From NCBI GenBank assembly GCA_020161295.1, contig JAIUOA010000003.1:124001-188000 (forward strand): a DNA stretch of 64,000 bases. Reading direction: 5' to 3'. The notes below the pieces were generated by a model, which saw only the letters and a program-made list of their open reading frames with translations, did no database searches and had not been told where the DNA came from. Position 1 is the first letter of the stretch, and the number at the start of each line of letters is the position of its first letter. Shown here piece after piece: positions 17,012 to 25,650 of the stretch. The DNA is from Bacillota bacterium (GTDB taxonomy: Bacteria; Bacillota; Clostridia; Peptostreptococcales; Acidaminobacteraceae). The translations under genes were made by a program, and so were the position numbers.

Positions 17012-20000
17012 TTATTGACCTGCAACAGTAGGTTGTCCACCAGCTTGAGTTGCAGTAGCTGCAGGAATACCCATAGTTACAGTTTTTGTTACTGTACCTA
17101 AAGTAATTGTAAATGTTGTAGTAGTAGCATTTTGAGTTGCAGTAGCGTTACCAGTTGCAGTAATAGTAACTGTTCCACCATTGTCATCAGTCACAGTGTA
17201 AGTTACACCGTTAGCTAATAAAGTATTGTTTACACCCGCAGTTACAACATCCATATCGATGTCTGCTACATCAATGATAGCTGCGATAAAGTTCGTTGTT
17301 ACTGTGAAAGTATTATCAGCTACTGCATTAACAACAGTAATTGTAGCTCCAGTCAAATCAGAAGTTTTTGAGAATGCAGCAAGTGCATTGTCATTAGCAT
17401 CTAAAATACCAGCTGTTCCATTGTAAGCTACGTCTGTTGCAGAAGTAAAGCTTGAACCAGTTAATTCAATTACTTTTGAATCACTAGTCATTACAGCCTT
17501 AGTTAATGATCCACCAACTACGCTGAAACCATTTGTACCAGCAAGAGAAACAGTACCAGTATTTAAAGCTTCATCAAAGTAAACTTGAATCTTAGTAGGC
17601 GACAAGTAAACAACTTTTGCAACTTCTGGAGCCATATAATCAGCTACGTTAGTTGCAGCGATATTTACTGGCTTACCAAATGCGTTTTTAGCATTAGCAG
17701 TAGAACCTTGAGTAGCAGGTGCACTTACAGTTCTTACTTGAACGCCAGTAGCAGCCTTATCAAACTCTTTGTTTGTAGGAATGATTAATGTTACAACTGT
17801 CTTACCTGATGCATTATCGATTGAGAATGTTGCAGGTGCAACCCACTCAGTTCCATTGTAAACCTCAAAGTCTGCAGTAGTAAGACCAGTTACTAAGTCA
17901 TTTAAATAAACTTTAGCTGTAGTTGTTGACTCTGAGAATACAACATCTGGTAATGAAGCTGATGTTGCAAGTAAACCAACGTTTGAACCAGCAGATGTTG
18001 TAAGTGTCGCACCTAAACCAGCAATCAAGTTACCAGCAGCATCTTTAACAGTTCCGATAATCAAGTTACCAGCAACGTTGTTTTCAAATACGAGGTATAC
18101 TGATTTACCATCAGCAGAAACTTGAGCTGAAGTTGGGTTAGCATAGTTATCACTTACGTTTTGGTATTTAGTTAAGTCAACTAATGAAGCGTTATCCATA
18201 GCTTCGCTGAAGTAGATTCTAACTTTCTTAGCATCTGCTTGAGTAAAGAAGTTTGATCCTGCAGTAGTATTGTTTTCTGCTGTAATGAAAGGTTTAATTG
18301 CATCAGCAACTGTTAAGTTAAATGTAGTTGCAACGAAAGCGTTTTGAGCAATTGAAGTGTCTTTGATACCAGCAGTAATACCAACAACATAGTCACCACT
18401 TAATGGAGCAGAAGCAACCATTTGATATTTGTTACCAGATACTAATGTAGGTGCACCGAATGCAACATTAGAAGTACCTTTTTTGAGAGTAAAGTTTGAA
18501 GCAGAAGTTGCACCAGTAACTGATTCGCTGAATGTAATGTAGATTGTATCATTACTTCCAGCTTTCATTTCTACTGTAGCAGTAGGAGCAGTAACATCAG
18601 CAACAGTATTTACAGTAACGTTAGCTAAATCAGCTACATTACCATAGTTGTCTTTGATTTTAGCTGATGCAGCAGTACCAGTTGCATAAGACATATAAAC
18701 TGTAGCTTGTCCTGGTGGCAATGGATTAGCAAATGTGATAACGAAAGTCTTGTTATCGCCAGATGGGTTAGTAATTGCTGTACCAGTAACTTGATTTGTT
18801 GCGTTGTTGTAAGTGTGAGTTACTCTGATAGATGCGTTATTTACAACTTGAGTAACTGTCTTGTTGAATACGATTGTAACTGAAGTTTCGTTAGATTCTT
18901 TTACTGTATAAGTTGGAGCTGTAGTATCAGCAGCAAATGCAAAAGTAGCAGTTGAAGGAACAACAGTATAACCTACATAGTCAACAACGTTTGTACCTGC
19001 AGAAATCTTAACTGTATAGTTAGTACCATTAATTAAGTTTGTGTAAGTAGAGAACGTCATTTTGTGTCCAGAAACATCATATGTTGCACCAGCTAAATTA
19101 ATAGCAACAGTGCCATCATTTAATACGATGTTTGTAGGAGCGATTGGGCTTGTTACAGGCTCTGAGAATGTTAACTCAATAACATTTGAACCAGTTGCAA
19201 CAGCAGATAATAATGTTGGAACTGTAGTATCAGTTAAAGCAACTGCTGCCATTGTTGCATTAGCAGCAAGACCAACTTCTTTCTTTACAACAACTTTATT
19301 GTTTGTTGTATAGTTTACAAATTGTGATCCAGTATTAAGTGTTAAAACTACTGATTTTCCATCAGCTTGTAAATCTGCTTTAGCACCTGCAGCTGCAGTT
19401 GTAAATACATCTGTAGATAAAGCTGCACTTAAATTCACATCGTAGTTAGCAACAGCTTCTGCTTTTGCTTTATCTACTGTTGTGTTGAAAGTTACCAACA
19501 CTTGCTTAGCATTGATTGCAGTCACTGACTCAACAGCTAAAGCAACTGGTGCTGGTGGAAGTTCAAGTTTGCCAAGTTCTTGGCCAAGTGTTAACTCTGA
19601 ATCTTTAACTTTTGTGTTAACAGCAGTCCACATAGCTTCGAAAGCTTCGCCTCTTGTAAGAGCAGCGCCAGTAGCTACATCGATACCGAGATCAGCAGCA
19701 TCAGCAACTACTGTTGCCCATGTGAACTCATAGCCTAAAGCTCTAGTAAGAACTTGAGCTAATTGTTGACCAGATACGCCTGCTTGTGGTCTGAAAGAAC
19801 CATCAGTAAAACCTACCATTAAGCCTTCGATTTGAGCATACGCTACATAAGGTCTAGCCCATGCAGAGATTTTTGCTGAATCAGTGTAGCTTGGTGGTAA
19901 TGTTAATACCTCAGCTTCTTCTTTTGATCCGTTAAGTTCAAGGATCAATTTTGCTAATTGCTCTCTCGTGAGCAAACCAGCTTCGTTAAGTTCTCCCGCG

Positions 20001-20122
20001 CCAACGCCTGCGATGAACTCATGCTCGTACAGGTGTTGACCTGCAGTCATGTCAGCAGCGAAAGTAGGGATCATACCCAGTACAAGCACTAACGCAAGTA
20101 CTAAAGATAAGACTCTTTTCAT
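17012..20122 (-). CDS. S-layer protein with SLH and SbsA Ig-like domains
   Basis: A 1036-residue exported protein, the probable main S-layer subunit. A signal peptide (MKRVLSLVLALVLVLGMIPTFAA) precedes about three SLH repeats in residues 25-180 (TREQLAKLILELNG; GLMVGFTDGSFRPQAGVSGQQLAQVLTRAL; LTRGEAFEAMW), which bind pyruvylated wall polymer. Then come at least six SbsA Ig-like repeats with KQVLVTFN, NVIELTFSEPV, SVTIVFNKTV, DTIYITFSESV, KVRIYFSEAM and KIQVYFDEAL. Codon choice is very biased (GCA, GTT, ACT, CCA, AAC) unlike the neighbours, as expected for extreme expression. Strong promoter, an A/T-rich upstream tract and a 5' UTR hairpin support this. AAGGGAGG precedes the ATG. Confidence 0.93.
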   Translation of the reverse strand: MKRVLSLVLALVLVLGMIPTFAADMTAGQHLYEHEFIAGVGAGELNEAGLLTREQLAKLILELNGSKEEAEVLTLPPSYTDSAKISAWARPYVAYAQIEGLMVGFTDGSFRPQAGVSGQQLAQVLTRALGYEFTWATVVADAADLGIDVATGAALTRGEAFEAMWTAVNTKVKDSELTLGQELGKLELPPAPVALAVESVTAINAKQVLVTFNTTVDKAKAEAVANYDVNLSAALSTDVFTTAAAGAKADLQADGKSVVLTLNTGSQFVNYTTNNKVVVKKEVGLAANATMAAVALTDTTVPTLLSAVATGSNVIELTFSEPVTSPIAPTNIVLNDGTVAINLAGATYDVSGHKMTFSTYTNLINGTNYTVKISAGTNVVDYVGYTVVPSTATFAFAADTTAPTYTVKESNETSVTIVFNKTVTQVVNNASIRVTHTYNNATNQVTGTAITNPSGDNKTFVITFANPLPPGQATVYMSYATGTAASAKIKDNYGNVADLANVTVNTVADVTAPTATVEMKAGSNDTIYITFSESVTGATSASNFTLKKGTSNVAFGAPTLVSGNKYQMVASAPLSGDYVVGITAGIKDTSIAQNAFVATTFNLTVADAIKPFITAENNTTAGSNFFTQADAKKVRIYFSEAMDNASLVDLTKYQNVSDNYANPTSAQVSADGKSVYLVFENNVAGNLIIGTVKDAAGNLIAGLGATLTTSAGSNVGLLATSASLPDVVFSESTTTAKVYLNDLVTGLTTADFEVYNGTEWVAPATFSIDNASGKTVVTLIIPTNKEFDKAATGVQVRTVSAPATQGSTANAKNAFGKPVNIAATNVADYMAPEVAKVVYLSPTKIQVYFDEALNTGTVSLAGTNGFSVVGGSLTKAVMTSDSKVIELTGSSFTSATDVAYNGTAGILDANDNALAAFSKTSDLTGATITVVNAVADNTFTVTTNFIAAIIDVADIDMDVVTAGVNNTLLANGVTYTVTDDNGGTVTITATGNATATQNATTTTFTITLGTVTKTVTMGIPAATATQAGGQPTVAGQ

Positions 20123-20198
20123 TGTGAATTCCTCCCTTAAATTTTAGGTTTTGTCTTGCTTCTTGTTACAGAAGAGAGTTTTGATCAATAACCCCCTT

Positions 20199-20222
20199 CT
20201 GAGGCTAAAAGCTTTGCCTCAG
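20199..20222 (-). promoter_or_regulatory. Stable hairpin in the S-layer 5' UTR
   Basis: CTGAGGC pairs with GCCTCAG around a ten-base loop, between the transcription start (near 20258) and the ribosome site. No U-run follows, so it is not a terminator. Long structured leaders are known to stabilise S-layer mRNAs; that role here is inference. Confidence 0.6.
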
Positions 20223-20264
20223 AATCGCATAATCCGCGTGGGATATCGCAAAATCCTATTACTG

Positions 20265-20294
20265 ATTATATCATCTGTTCAGAAGCACGGTCAA
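20265..20294 (-). promoter_or_regulatory. Strong promoter of the S-layer gene
   Basis: TTGACC, 18 bases and TATAAT on the minus strand, with an A/T-rich UP-element-like stretch (AATAAAAAACTTTAA) directly before the -35 box. Further upstream ACAGTTCT occurs twice with a 16-base period (20315-20322 and 20331-20338). The leader is about 135 nt. The rest of 20300-20450 shows nothing else I can name. Confidence 0.82.
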
Positions 20295-20449
20295 TTAAAG
20301 TTTTTTATTGTAATAGAACTGTAAAAGTACAGAACTGTCACTGTTCCTACATTATAACCCGTATTAGGTCATATGTCTGTTACCGAACCATTACAACACA
20401 TTACACTTTAATGACAAAGGATATATACCACGAAACGGTGGTTTCAAAT

Positions 20450-20496
20450 CAAAAATAAGGCTGTCGCCCTAGAAAAACAGAGAGATAGCCTTATTA
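20450..20496 (-). terminator. Terminator after the S41 protease gene
   Basis: AATAAGGCT and AGCCTTATT form the stem with a loose loop; the minus strand continues TTTTTGATTTG. Confidence 0.75.
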
Positions 20497-20520
20497 TGCT
20501 TCATTAAATATAACGATTAT

Positions 20521-22053
20521 TTACTTAAAATACTTAATCGCCGCTTCTAGCTGAGGATCGAATGTCTTCGATGCTGATGAAGTGATTTCCTTATTAATGG
20601 CGGTGAGCGTCGCTGTATTTAAGAAACCTGTCTTCGTGATTCCCTGGTGCTCCTGGAACTGTGAAATGGCGAGTTTCGTCGCCGTGCTCATAACGCCGTC
20701 GCTATCTAAGCTATAACCTAAAAGCTTGAGGCGCTGCTGTGCAGCGTATACGTTAAGGGTGGTATTTCCTTTTGCCACGTCCAGTGGGGCTAAGGTGCTG
20801 AGGACTTCGTCTGTGATACGAACGGGAGACTTCACTTCGATGTCTGGCTTGATGCCGACGCCATTGACAACATAATCCTTCGCGAGTTTATATTCAGCGA
20901 TGGTGAGCTTAACAGCGCCGCCATTAGTGAGTGGCATAAGGGATTGAACGGTTCCTTTACCATAGGTGAGCTCGCCGATGACCTTGCCGTTACCAGTCTG
21001 CTGAACGCTACCTGCGAAGATTTCTGATGCACTGGCTGAGCCGCCGTTTACGAGCACCACGAGGTCCACTGGAGATTTCGCTGTAGCGGCACGATATGTG
21101 CGGTCGCTAGTACCCTTATAATCGATCTTCACGATTTCCTGTCCTGTAGGGATAAAGTAATCGCTAACGTGGATGGCGGTGTCGAGTAAGCCACCTGGAT
21201 TGTTACGCACGTCCACGATCAGCTTTTTAATGTTCTTATTTACGAAGTAGGCCATAGCGGCATCGAACTCTGCGTTCGTCTTACTGCTGAACTCAGTGAG
21301 TTCGATATACCCGATGTTACCTTCTAGGATTTCATAATTCACGGATTTGATGATGATGGTGTCGCGCACGATGGTGAAATAGAGGATATCTGTCATACCT
21401 GCGCGCTTGATGCCCAGCTTAACTGCGGTACCTTTCGGTCCACGGATCAAGCTGACGGCTTTTTCAGTGGTGAAGCCTGCCGCATCTACGCCATCGATTT
21501 CTACGATCATATCGCCTGGGAGGAGCCCAGCTTTTTCTGCTGGTGTGCCTTTGATCGGTGAGACCACTTCCACATAGCCGTTTTTACCTTCTGTGATGGA
21601 AGCGCCGATGCCGCTGAACTCGCCTTCGATACTGGTGTTAAAGTTATTATATTCTTCTGGATTAAAATAAGTGCTATACGGATCCAGTGACTGGAAGATG
21701 CCTTTATAAGCGCCTTCGATTAAGGTTTGTTTGTTTACATCTTTATAATAGCTACCTTCTACAGTGTCCATCATGAAATCGATGAAGTCCTGATAGTTTG
21801 CATCCGGAGTGGTACCGGCGCTAGTGAGCGTAAAGCTAATGTTTTGGTCTGCGACGACCAAAGTACCGTTCCCTCTAAAGGTGTCATAAGCCGGTGTGGT
21901 TTGAGAGAAGACCGGGAATAGTGCGGTGCCTATTAACAAGAGTGCGAGAAATATCGCCAGTACGCTTTTGATAATCTTATTACGTCTCGCCTTTCTTAAT
22001 TTTTTCTCCTGTAATGCTGTTTTTGGATCCTTCTTATTGTTCGTAGATGCCAT
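20521..22053 (-). CDS. S41 family C-terminal processing peptidase with peptidoglycan-binding domain
   Basis: A 510-residue CtpA-type serine protease outside the membrane. A short cytoplasmic basic tail and one membrane helix (residues 32-52) are followed by the N-terminal S41 region, a PDZ domain (residues 150-230: GIGASI, GTPAEKAGLLPGDMIVEIDG), and the catalytic core with Ser in NGGSASASEIFAGSVQ near 341 and Lys in LTYGKGTVQS near 366. Residues 435-490 are a PG_binding_1 domain (QQRLKLLGYSLDSDGVMSTAT). The ATG at 22053 follows AAAGGAGG by six bases; a start six codons upstream is rejected. Own promoter and terminator. Confidence 0.93.
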   Translation of the reverse strand: MASTNNKKDPKTALQEKKLRKARRNKIIKSVLAIFLALLLIGTALFPVFSQTTPAYDTFRGNGTLVVADQNISFTLTSAGTTPDANYQDFIDFMMDTVEGSYYKDVNKQTLIEGAYKGIFQSLDPYSTYFNPEEYNNFNTSIEGEFSGIGASITEGKNGYVEVVSPIKGTPAEKAGLLPGDMIVEIDGVDAAGFTTEKAVSLIRGPKGTAVKLGIKRAGMTDILYFTIVRDTIIIKSVNYEILEGNIGYIELTEFSSKTNAEFDAAMAYFVNKNIKKLIVDVRNNPGGLLDTAIHVSDYFIPTGQEIVKIDYKGTSDRTYRAATAKSPVDLVVLVNGGSASASEIFAGSVQQTGNGKVIGELTYGKGTVQSLMPLTNGGAVKLTIAEYKLAKDYVVNGVGIKPDIEVKSPVRITDEVLSTLAPLDVAKGNTTLNVYAAQQRLKLLGYSLDSDGVMSTATKLAISQFQEHQGITKTGFLNTATLTAINKEITSSASKTFDPQLEAAIKYFK

Positions 22054-22079
22054 ATCGAGCCTCCTTTTCACTGAACTTT

Positions 22080-22108
22080 ATTATAACGCTAATTATTAGA
22101 GATATCAA
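22080..22108 (-). promoter_or_regulatory. Promoter of the S41 protease gene
   Basis: TTGATA, exactly 17 bases and TATAAT on the minus strand, about 25 bases before the start codon. Confidence 0.82.
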
Positions 22109-22235
22109 ATGACAAATACGTGGCATTTTTCTTAAAAAGTCTATAATGTTGACAGAGATATTAATCTGTACTATTTGAGTCTTGCGACTGTGATTAAAAC
22201 ATCGAACATTCGGTGTTTTTTCTTTTTTTGAGTCT

Positions 22236-22264
22236 AAAAAAGAAAAAGAGCATCTCTGCTCTTT
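22236..22264 (-). terminator. Terminator, downstream copy of the duplicated unit
   Basis: AAAGAGCA-GAGA-TGCTCTTT followed on the minus strand by TTCTTTTTT. The same hairpin stands at 23325-23356 after the first unit. Confidence 0.85.
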
Positions 22265-22283
22265 CTCATCGTTTTAAGTTGTG

Positions 22284-22342
22284 GCTGGTCATAGACGTCG
22301 TAACGGGTGATTTTCGCGCGATTGTACGTGGATTTGGAGAAT
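22284..22342 (-). pseudogene. 59-bp remnant of the tocopherol-cyclase-like gene
   Basis: On the minus strand this reads CATTCTCC and then the codons for STYNRAKITRYDVYDQ, nearly identical to the matching part of the cyclase-like C-terminus at 23577-23632. It lies between Rpn gene 1 and a copy of the same terminator, so it is what remains of a second copy after a tandem duplication and internal deletion. Confidence 0.8.
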
Positions 22343-22371
22343 GAAACTGAAAACGGAACGCTTCTTGTGGT

Positions 22372-23223
22372 TTAGAGATTTTTGATGATTTCGAGGTCTA
22401 AGCCAGTGACCTTTTGAATCAATTGGTCATCCAATCCTTGCTCTTTCATATTCTTCGCAATTTCCTTTTGAGTGTTTTCTTTTCCTTCTGCTATGCCTTT
22501 ATTTGTTGCATCATCTAATCTTTGAATTTGATCCATGATGCCCATTTGTAGATTCAAGGCTTCAAAATATAAATCTGGATTGTCTTTTATCGTTTCGTAT
22601 TTTTCAATTGCCTTTAACAAATGCTCAGGCAAATCATCTCTAACCTTAAATGCCATAAAATCATCCTCTTTTCTTAAGCTAAGGAACTCAGCCCAATCGA
22701 TCAAAACTTCGTTTTCTATAGTTCTATTATATTCGTTAAGCTTTGAAAGTTCAAGGAAATGGATTTCTATTTGGTCTGTTAACAGTTCATGTTCTTTTGT
22801 CTCTAATAATTGAAACTTAGTGTGCATGCGAGGTGTTTTAAATATTTCGAAGTAAATGATATTGATTACCACACATTTTTTTAGCTTATCATAGGTATCG
22901 CTTTTCTTTAGTTGCCCGCTATACATTTTAGACCAGTAATATAGAACCCGTTCTTTATATGCTACTTGATTAATCACTTGTATCTCTACATCTATTTCTG
23001 TCTTATCTTTAAGCCTTATTCTGAGATCAAGCCGACTTGATTTTTGCTCGATATTCTCAGGTATCAATTCAGTATTCAATAACTCAAGCTCATCAAACGA
23101 TTCCAGTGGGAGCTCCATGATGCTACTTAATAGTGACATTAACGGCCCTTTTTCTTTTTCATTACCAAAAATGGACTTAAAGACGACATCGATATGTGGT
23201 GCGATAAAAATATCCTTACTCAT
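22372..23223 (-). CDS. Rpn family recombination-promoting nuclease / putative transposase, copy 1 (intact)
   Basis: A 283-residue PD-(D/E)XK-type protein of the Rpn/PDDEXK_2 family. The N-terminus MSKDIFIAPHIDVVFKSIFGNEKEKGPLMSLLSSIM is typical; catalytic residues lie in RLDLRIRLKDKTEIDVEIQV near residues 63-83 (D, then D-x-E-x-Q). The C-terminal tail (GIAEGKENTQKEIAKNMKEQGLDDQLIQKVTGL) is the usual variable helical end. Rpn proteins are DNA endonucleases with unclear roles. The downstream copy of a tandem pair; the other copy at 24619-25518 has a nonsense codon. An ATGGAAA-N3-ATGGAAA motif lies upstream. Confidence 0.9.
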   Translation of the reverse strand: MSKDIFIAPHIDVVFKSIFGNEKEKGPLMSLLSSIMELPLESFDELELLNTELIPENIEQKSSRLDLRIRLKDKTEIDVEIQVINQVAYKERVLYYWSKMYSGQLKKSDTYDKLKKCVVINIIYFEIFKTPRMHTKFQLLETKEHELLTDQIEIHFLELSKLNEYNRTIENEVLIDWAEFLSLRKEDDFMAFKVRDDLPEHLLKAIEKYETIKDNPDLYFEALNLQMGIMDQIQRLDDATNKGIAEGKENTQKEIAKNMKEQGLDDQLIQKVTGLDLEIIKNL

Positions 23224-23274
23224 TATACGACCTCCTAATGTTGGTAAGAATAGTATATCGCAACTTGGTATTAA

Positions 23275-23296
23275 TTTCCATATATTTCCATTTTGT
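23275..23296 (-). promoter_or_regulatory. ATGGAAA direct-repeat motif before Rpn copy 1
   Basis: ACAAAATGGAAATATATGGAAA on the minus strand in two 20-base-or-less parts: ACAAAATGGAAATAT then ATGGAAA. The second half sits where a -35 box would be, 17 bases before TATACT (23252-23257). Same motif at 25569-25591 and in the comM promoter. Confidence 0.6.
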
Positions 23297-23324
23297 ATTT
23301 CTTCACTACTTCCTTCCTAATTGT

Positions 23325-23356
23325 CTAAAAAAGAAGAAAGAGCATCTCTGCTCTTT
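23325..23356 (-). terminator. Terminator after the tocopherol-cyclase-like gene
   Basis: AAAGAGCA-GAGA-TGCTCTTT with TCTTCTTTTTT following on the minus strand. Confidence 0.88.
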
Positions 23357-23360
23357 AAAA

Positions 23361-24449
23361 TCATTTCACGATCTCAATCCCAGCCGCGGTACTGGTGAGG
23401 GTGATGGGTGCTTCATCTTTGAAATTTAGGGTGAGGGTGACCGTTCCACCGAGGCCTTCTTTGATGGTGCGACGCATTTCGCCTTGGTCAGGGGCTTTTA
23501 GGGTGCCGGCGGCGGCGATGACGGCCTCGCAGAGGACGGAATCGCCGTGGCGCGTGAGCGCGATCGCCAACCGCTGGTCATGGACGTCGTATCGGGTGAT
23601 TTTCGCGCGGTTGTACGTGGCTTTGGAGAATGCAAAATTATTATTTTTATAATCAAAACCTTAATTATTTTGTACATTCAACTTTAAAAATTCAGACTAC
23701 CATGTATCATAACTTAATATGTAATTTTGCATTCTCCTCAGATATTCCTTTCCTTTATAGTGGAGGTTGGCGATGACGCCGGTAAAGGAGAAGAGACCAA
23801 AGGGAATGTGGGCCACACTGATCATGAAGGCAGTGTCAGGGTCTTCAAAGTGGTTGGCCTGAACCCATAAATAAGAAGAAGGAAACGAGGTGCCCCAGTC
23901 CTTTTCCATATAGCCACGGCCTTTAGTAAAGTCAATCTCAGATGAAGCCTCCTTATGAAATAACACCTGCCCGTTGATGGTATGATGCATACTGAGGATG
24001 CCGTGGTTACATTCCATTTTAGGGACATAGGCAAAGGCACCCATGATATTCGGATGAAGACGCGACGACTTGATGGGCGCAAGCTGGCCATAGGTAAAGC
24101 TGGCAGTGAGGTTAGGGAGGTGAAGCTGACATCCGGTGAGACTAAAGGTATTTTCCGCTACCCTTACAGAAAATGGTTCATCTGTCCATGAAAATGCGTG
24201 GGCTGGAAAACGGTGATAATCGGTACGAACCTGATTAGCGGCATCTGAGGTGATCACCTGGACGAAGCTGTGCGTGTCCGTATGGTCGAGGCTAATGCCT
24301 GGGATGAATGCGATGCTCTGAGTGCCGTCAGAAGTGACGTGCTTAAAATACCAGCCCTCGAAATAATTTTTCTTATGCAGTTTTCCATCTGAACCAGGGC
24401 TTACATGGAAGCGCTCCGGATGTTTAATCAGTTCTAGCCATTTTTTCAT
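23361..24449 (-). pseudogene. Tocopherol cyclase-like protein, split by a 113-bp inverted-repeat element
   Basis: The N-part (24449 to about 23738) has KNYFEGWYFKHVTSDGTQSIAFIPGISLD, FSWTDEPFSVRV, GAFAYVPKMECNHGILSMHHTINGQV and KGRGYMEKDWGTSFPSSYLWVQANHF, characteristic of the tocopherol cyclase (VTE1-like) family PF14249. The C-part (23624-23361) has ATYNRAKI and LKAPDQGEMRRTIKEGLGGTV, the usual family end. A 113-bp insertion separates them and adds a premature stop. Removing 111 or 114 bases rejoins one frame of about 325 codons, a normal length. The enzyme class closes a chromanol ring in plants; bacterial homologues outside phototrophs have no known reaction. Confidence 0.83.
23625..23737. 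mobile_element. 113-bp MITE-like element with 16-bp terminal inverted repeats
   Basis: The ends are perfect inverted repeats: GGAGAATGCAAAATTA at one end (23625-23640) and its reverse complement at the other (23722-23737). The inside is very AT-rich and non-coding. Position, inverted ends and interruption of an otherwise continuous gene point to a miniature inverted-repeat element. At most a 1-bp (A) target duplication can be seen, so the mobilising transposase family is unclear. Confidence 0.75.
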
Positions 24450-24539
24450 AGGTCACCTATATTTCATACTTAGTTTATTCACTTGATAATTATTTACCCG
24501 AACCTGATAAAAATATCTGCATATTAATATTAATTACTC

Positions 24540-24590
24540 AAAAACAGGAAACGGAACGCTACTTGTGGTTTAATTACAAGTAACGTTCCG
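24540..24590 (-). terminator. Terminator after Rpn copy 2
   Basis: CGGAACG-TTACTTGT pairs with ACAAGTAGCGTTCCG (one mismatch), then TTTCCTGTTTTTG on the minus strand. Only half of this hairpin survives after Rpn copy 1. Confidence 0.75.
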
Positions 24591-24618
24591 AATCATAATT
24601 ATTGTGTATTGATTAGGT

Positions 24619-25518
24619 TTAGAGATTTTTGATGGTTTCGAGGTCTAAGCCAGTGACCTTTTGAATCAATTGATCATCCAATCCTTGCTCTTTCATATTC
24701 TTCGCAACTTTATGAACCCCTTCTTTAATCCCCATTTCCAGACCTTGTTCCAGACCTTGTTCCAGACCTTGTTCCAAACCTTGTTTCAGACCAAAATTGG
24801 TAGCATCATCTAATCTTTGAATTTGATCCATGATGCCCATTTGTAGGTTTAAAGCTTCATAATAAAGCTCAGGATCATCTTTTATCGTTTCATATTTTTC
24901 AATCGCCTTTAGCAAATGCTCAGGTAAATCTGTTCTATCTTTAAATTGCATAAAATCTTCCTCTTTTCTTAAGCTGAGGAACTCAGCCCAATCAATCAAA
25001 ACTTCGTTTTCTATAGTTCTATTATATGCGTTAAGCTTTGAAAGTTCAAGGAAATGGATTTCTATTTGGTCGGTTAACAGTTCATGTTCTTTTGTCTCTA
25101 ATAATTGAAATTTGGTGTGCATTCGGGGCATTTTAAATAATTCGAAATACACGATATTTATGATGACGCATTTTTTAAGTTTATCATAGGTTTCACTTTT
25201 CTTTAGTTGACCGCTATACATTTTAGATCAGTAATATAGAACCCGTTCTTTATATGCTACCTGACTGATTACTTGTATCTCTACATCTATTTCTGTCTTA
25301 TCTTTAAGCTTTATTCTCAGGTCAAGGCGACTTGATTTTTGCTCGATATTCTCAGGTATGAGTTCGGTATTCAATAACTCAAGCTCATCAAACGATTCCA
25401 ATGGGAGCTCCATGATACTACTTAATAGCGACATTAACGGTCCTTTTTCTTTTTCATTACCAAAAATGGACTTAAAGACGACATCGATATGTGGTGCGAT
25501 AAAAATATCCTTACTCAT
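24619..25518 (-). pseudogene. Rpn family nuclease, copy 2, interrupted by a TGA
   Basis: Nearly identical to copy 1 from MSKDIFIAPHIDVVFKSIFG onward. At 25228-25230 the tryptophan codon TGG of copy 1 (in VLYYWSKMYSG) is TGA here, splitting the frame into 96 and 200 codons. The rest of the 300-codon frame is open. The tail carries five near-perfect GLEQ-type repeats encoded by a 12-bp minisatellite (24738-24790), absent from copy 1. Catalytic residues are all before the stop, but the fold would be truncated. Confidence 0.88.
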
Positions 25519-25568
25519 TATACGACCTCCAAATGTTAGTAAGAGTAGTATATCGCATCTCGATAAAA

Positions 25569-25591
25569 TTTTCCATATATTTCCATTTTGT
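25569..25591 (-). promoter_or_regulatory. ATGGAAA direct-repeat motif before Rpn copy 2
   Basis: The same ATGGAAATATATGGAAA as before copy 1, at the same distance from a TATACT -10 box and start codon; conserved while the sequence between them has diverged in part. Confidence 0.6.
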
Positions 25592-25650
25592 ATTTTCGCA
25601 CAACTTCTGTCCTAAAGGACTGTTAATAACGAACATTGAATAAAACCACT

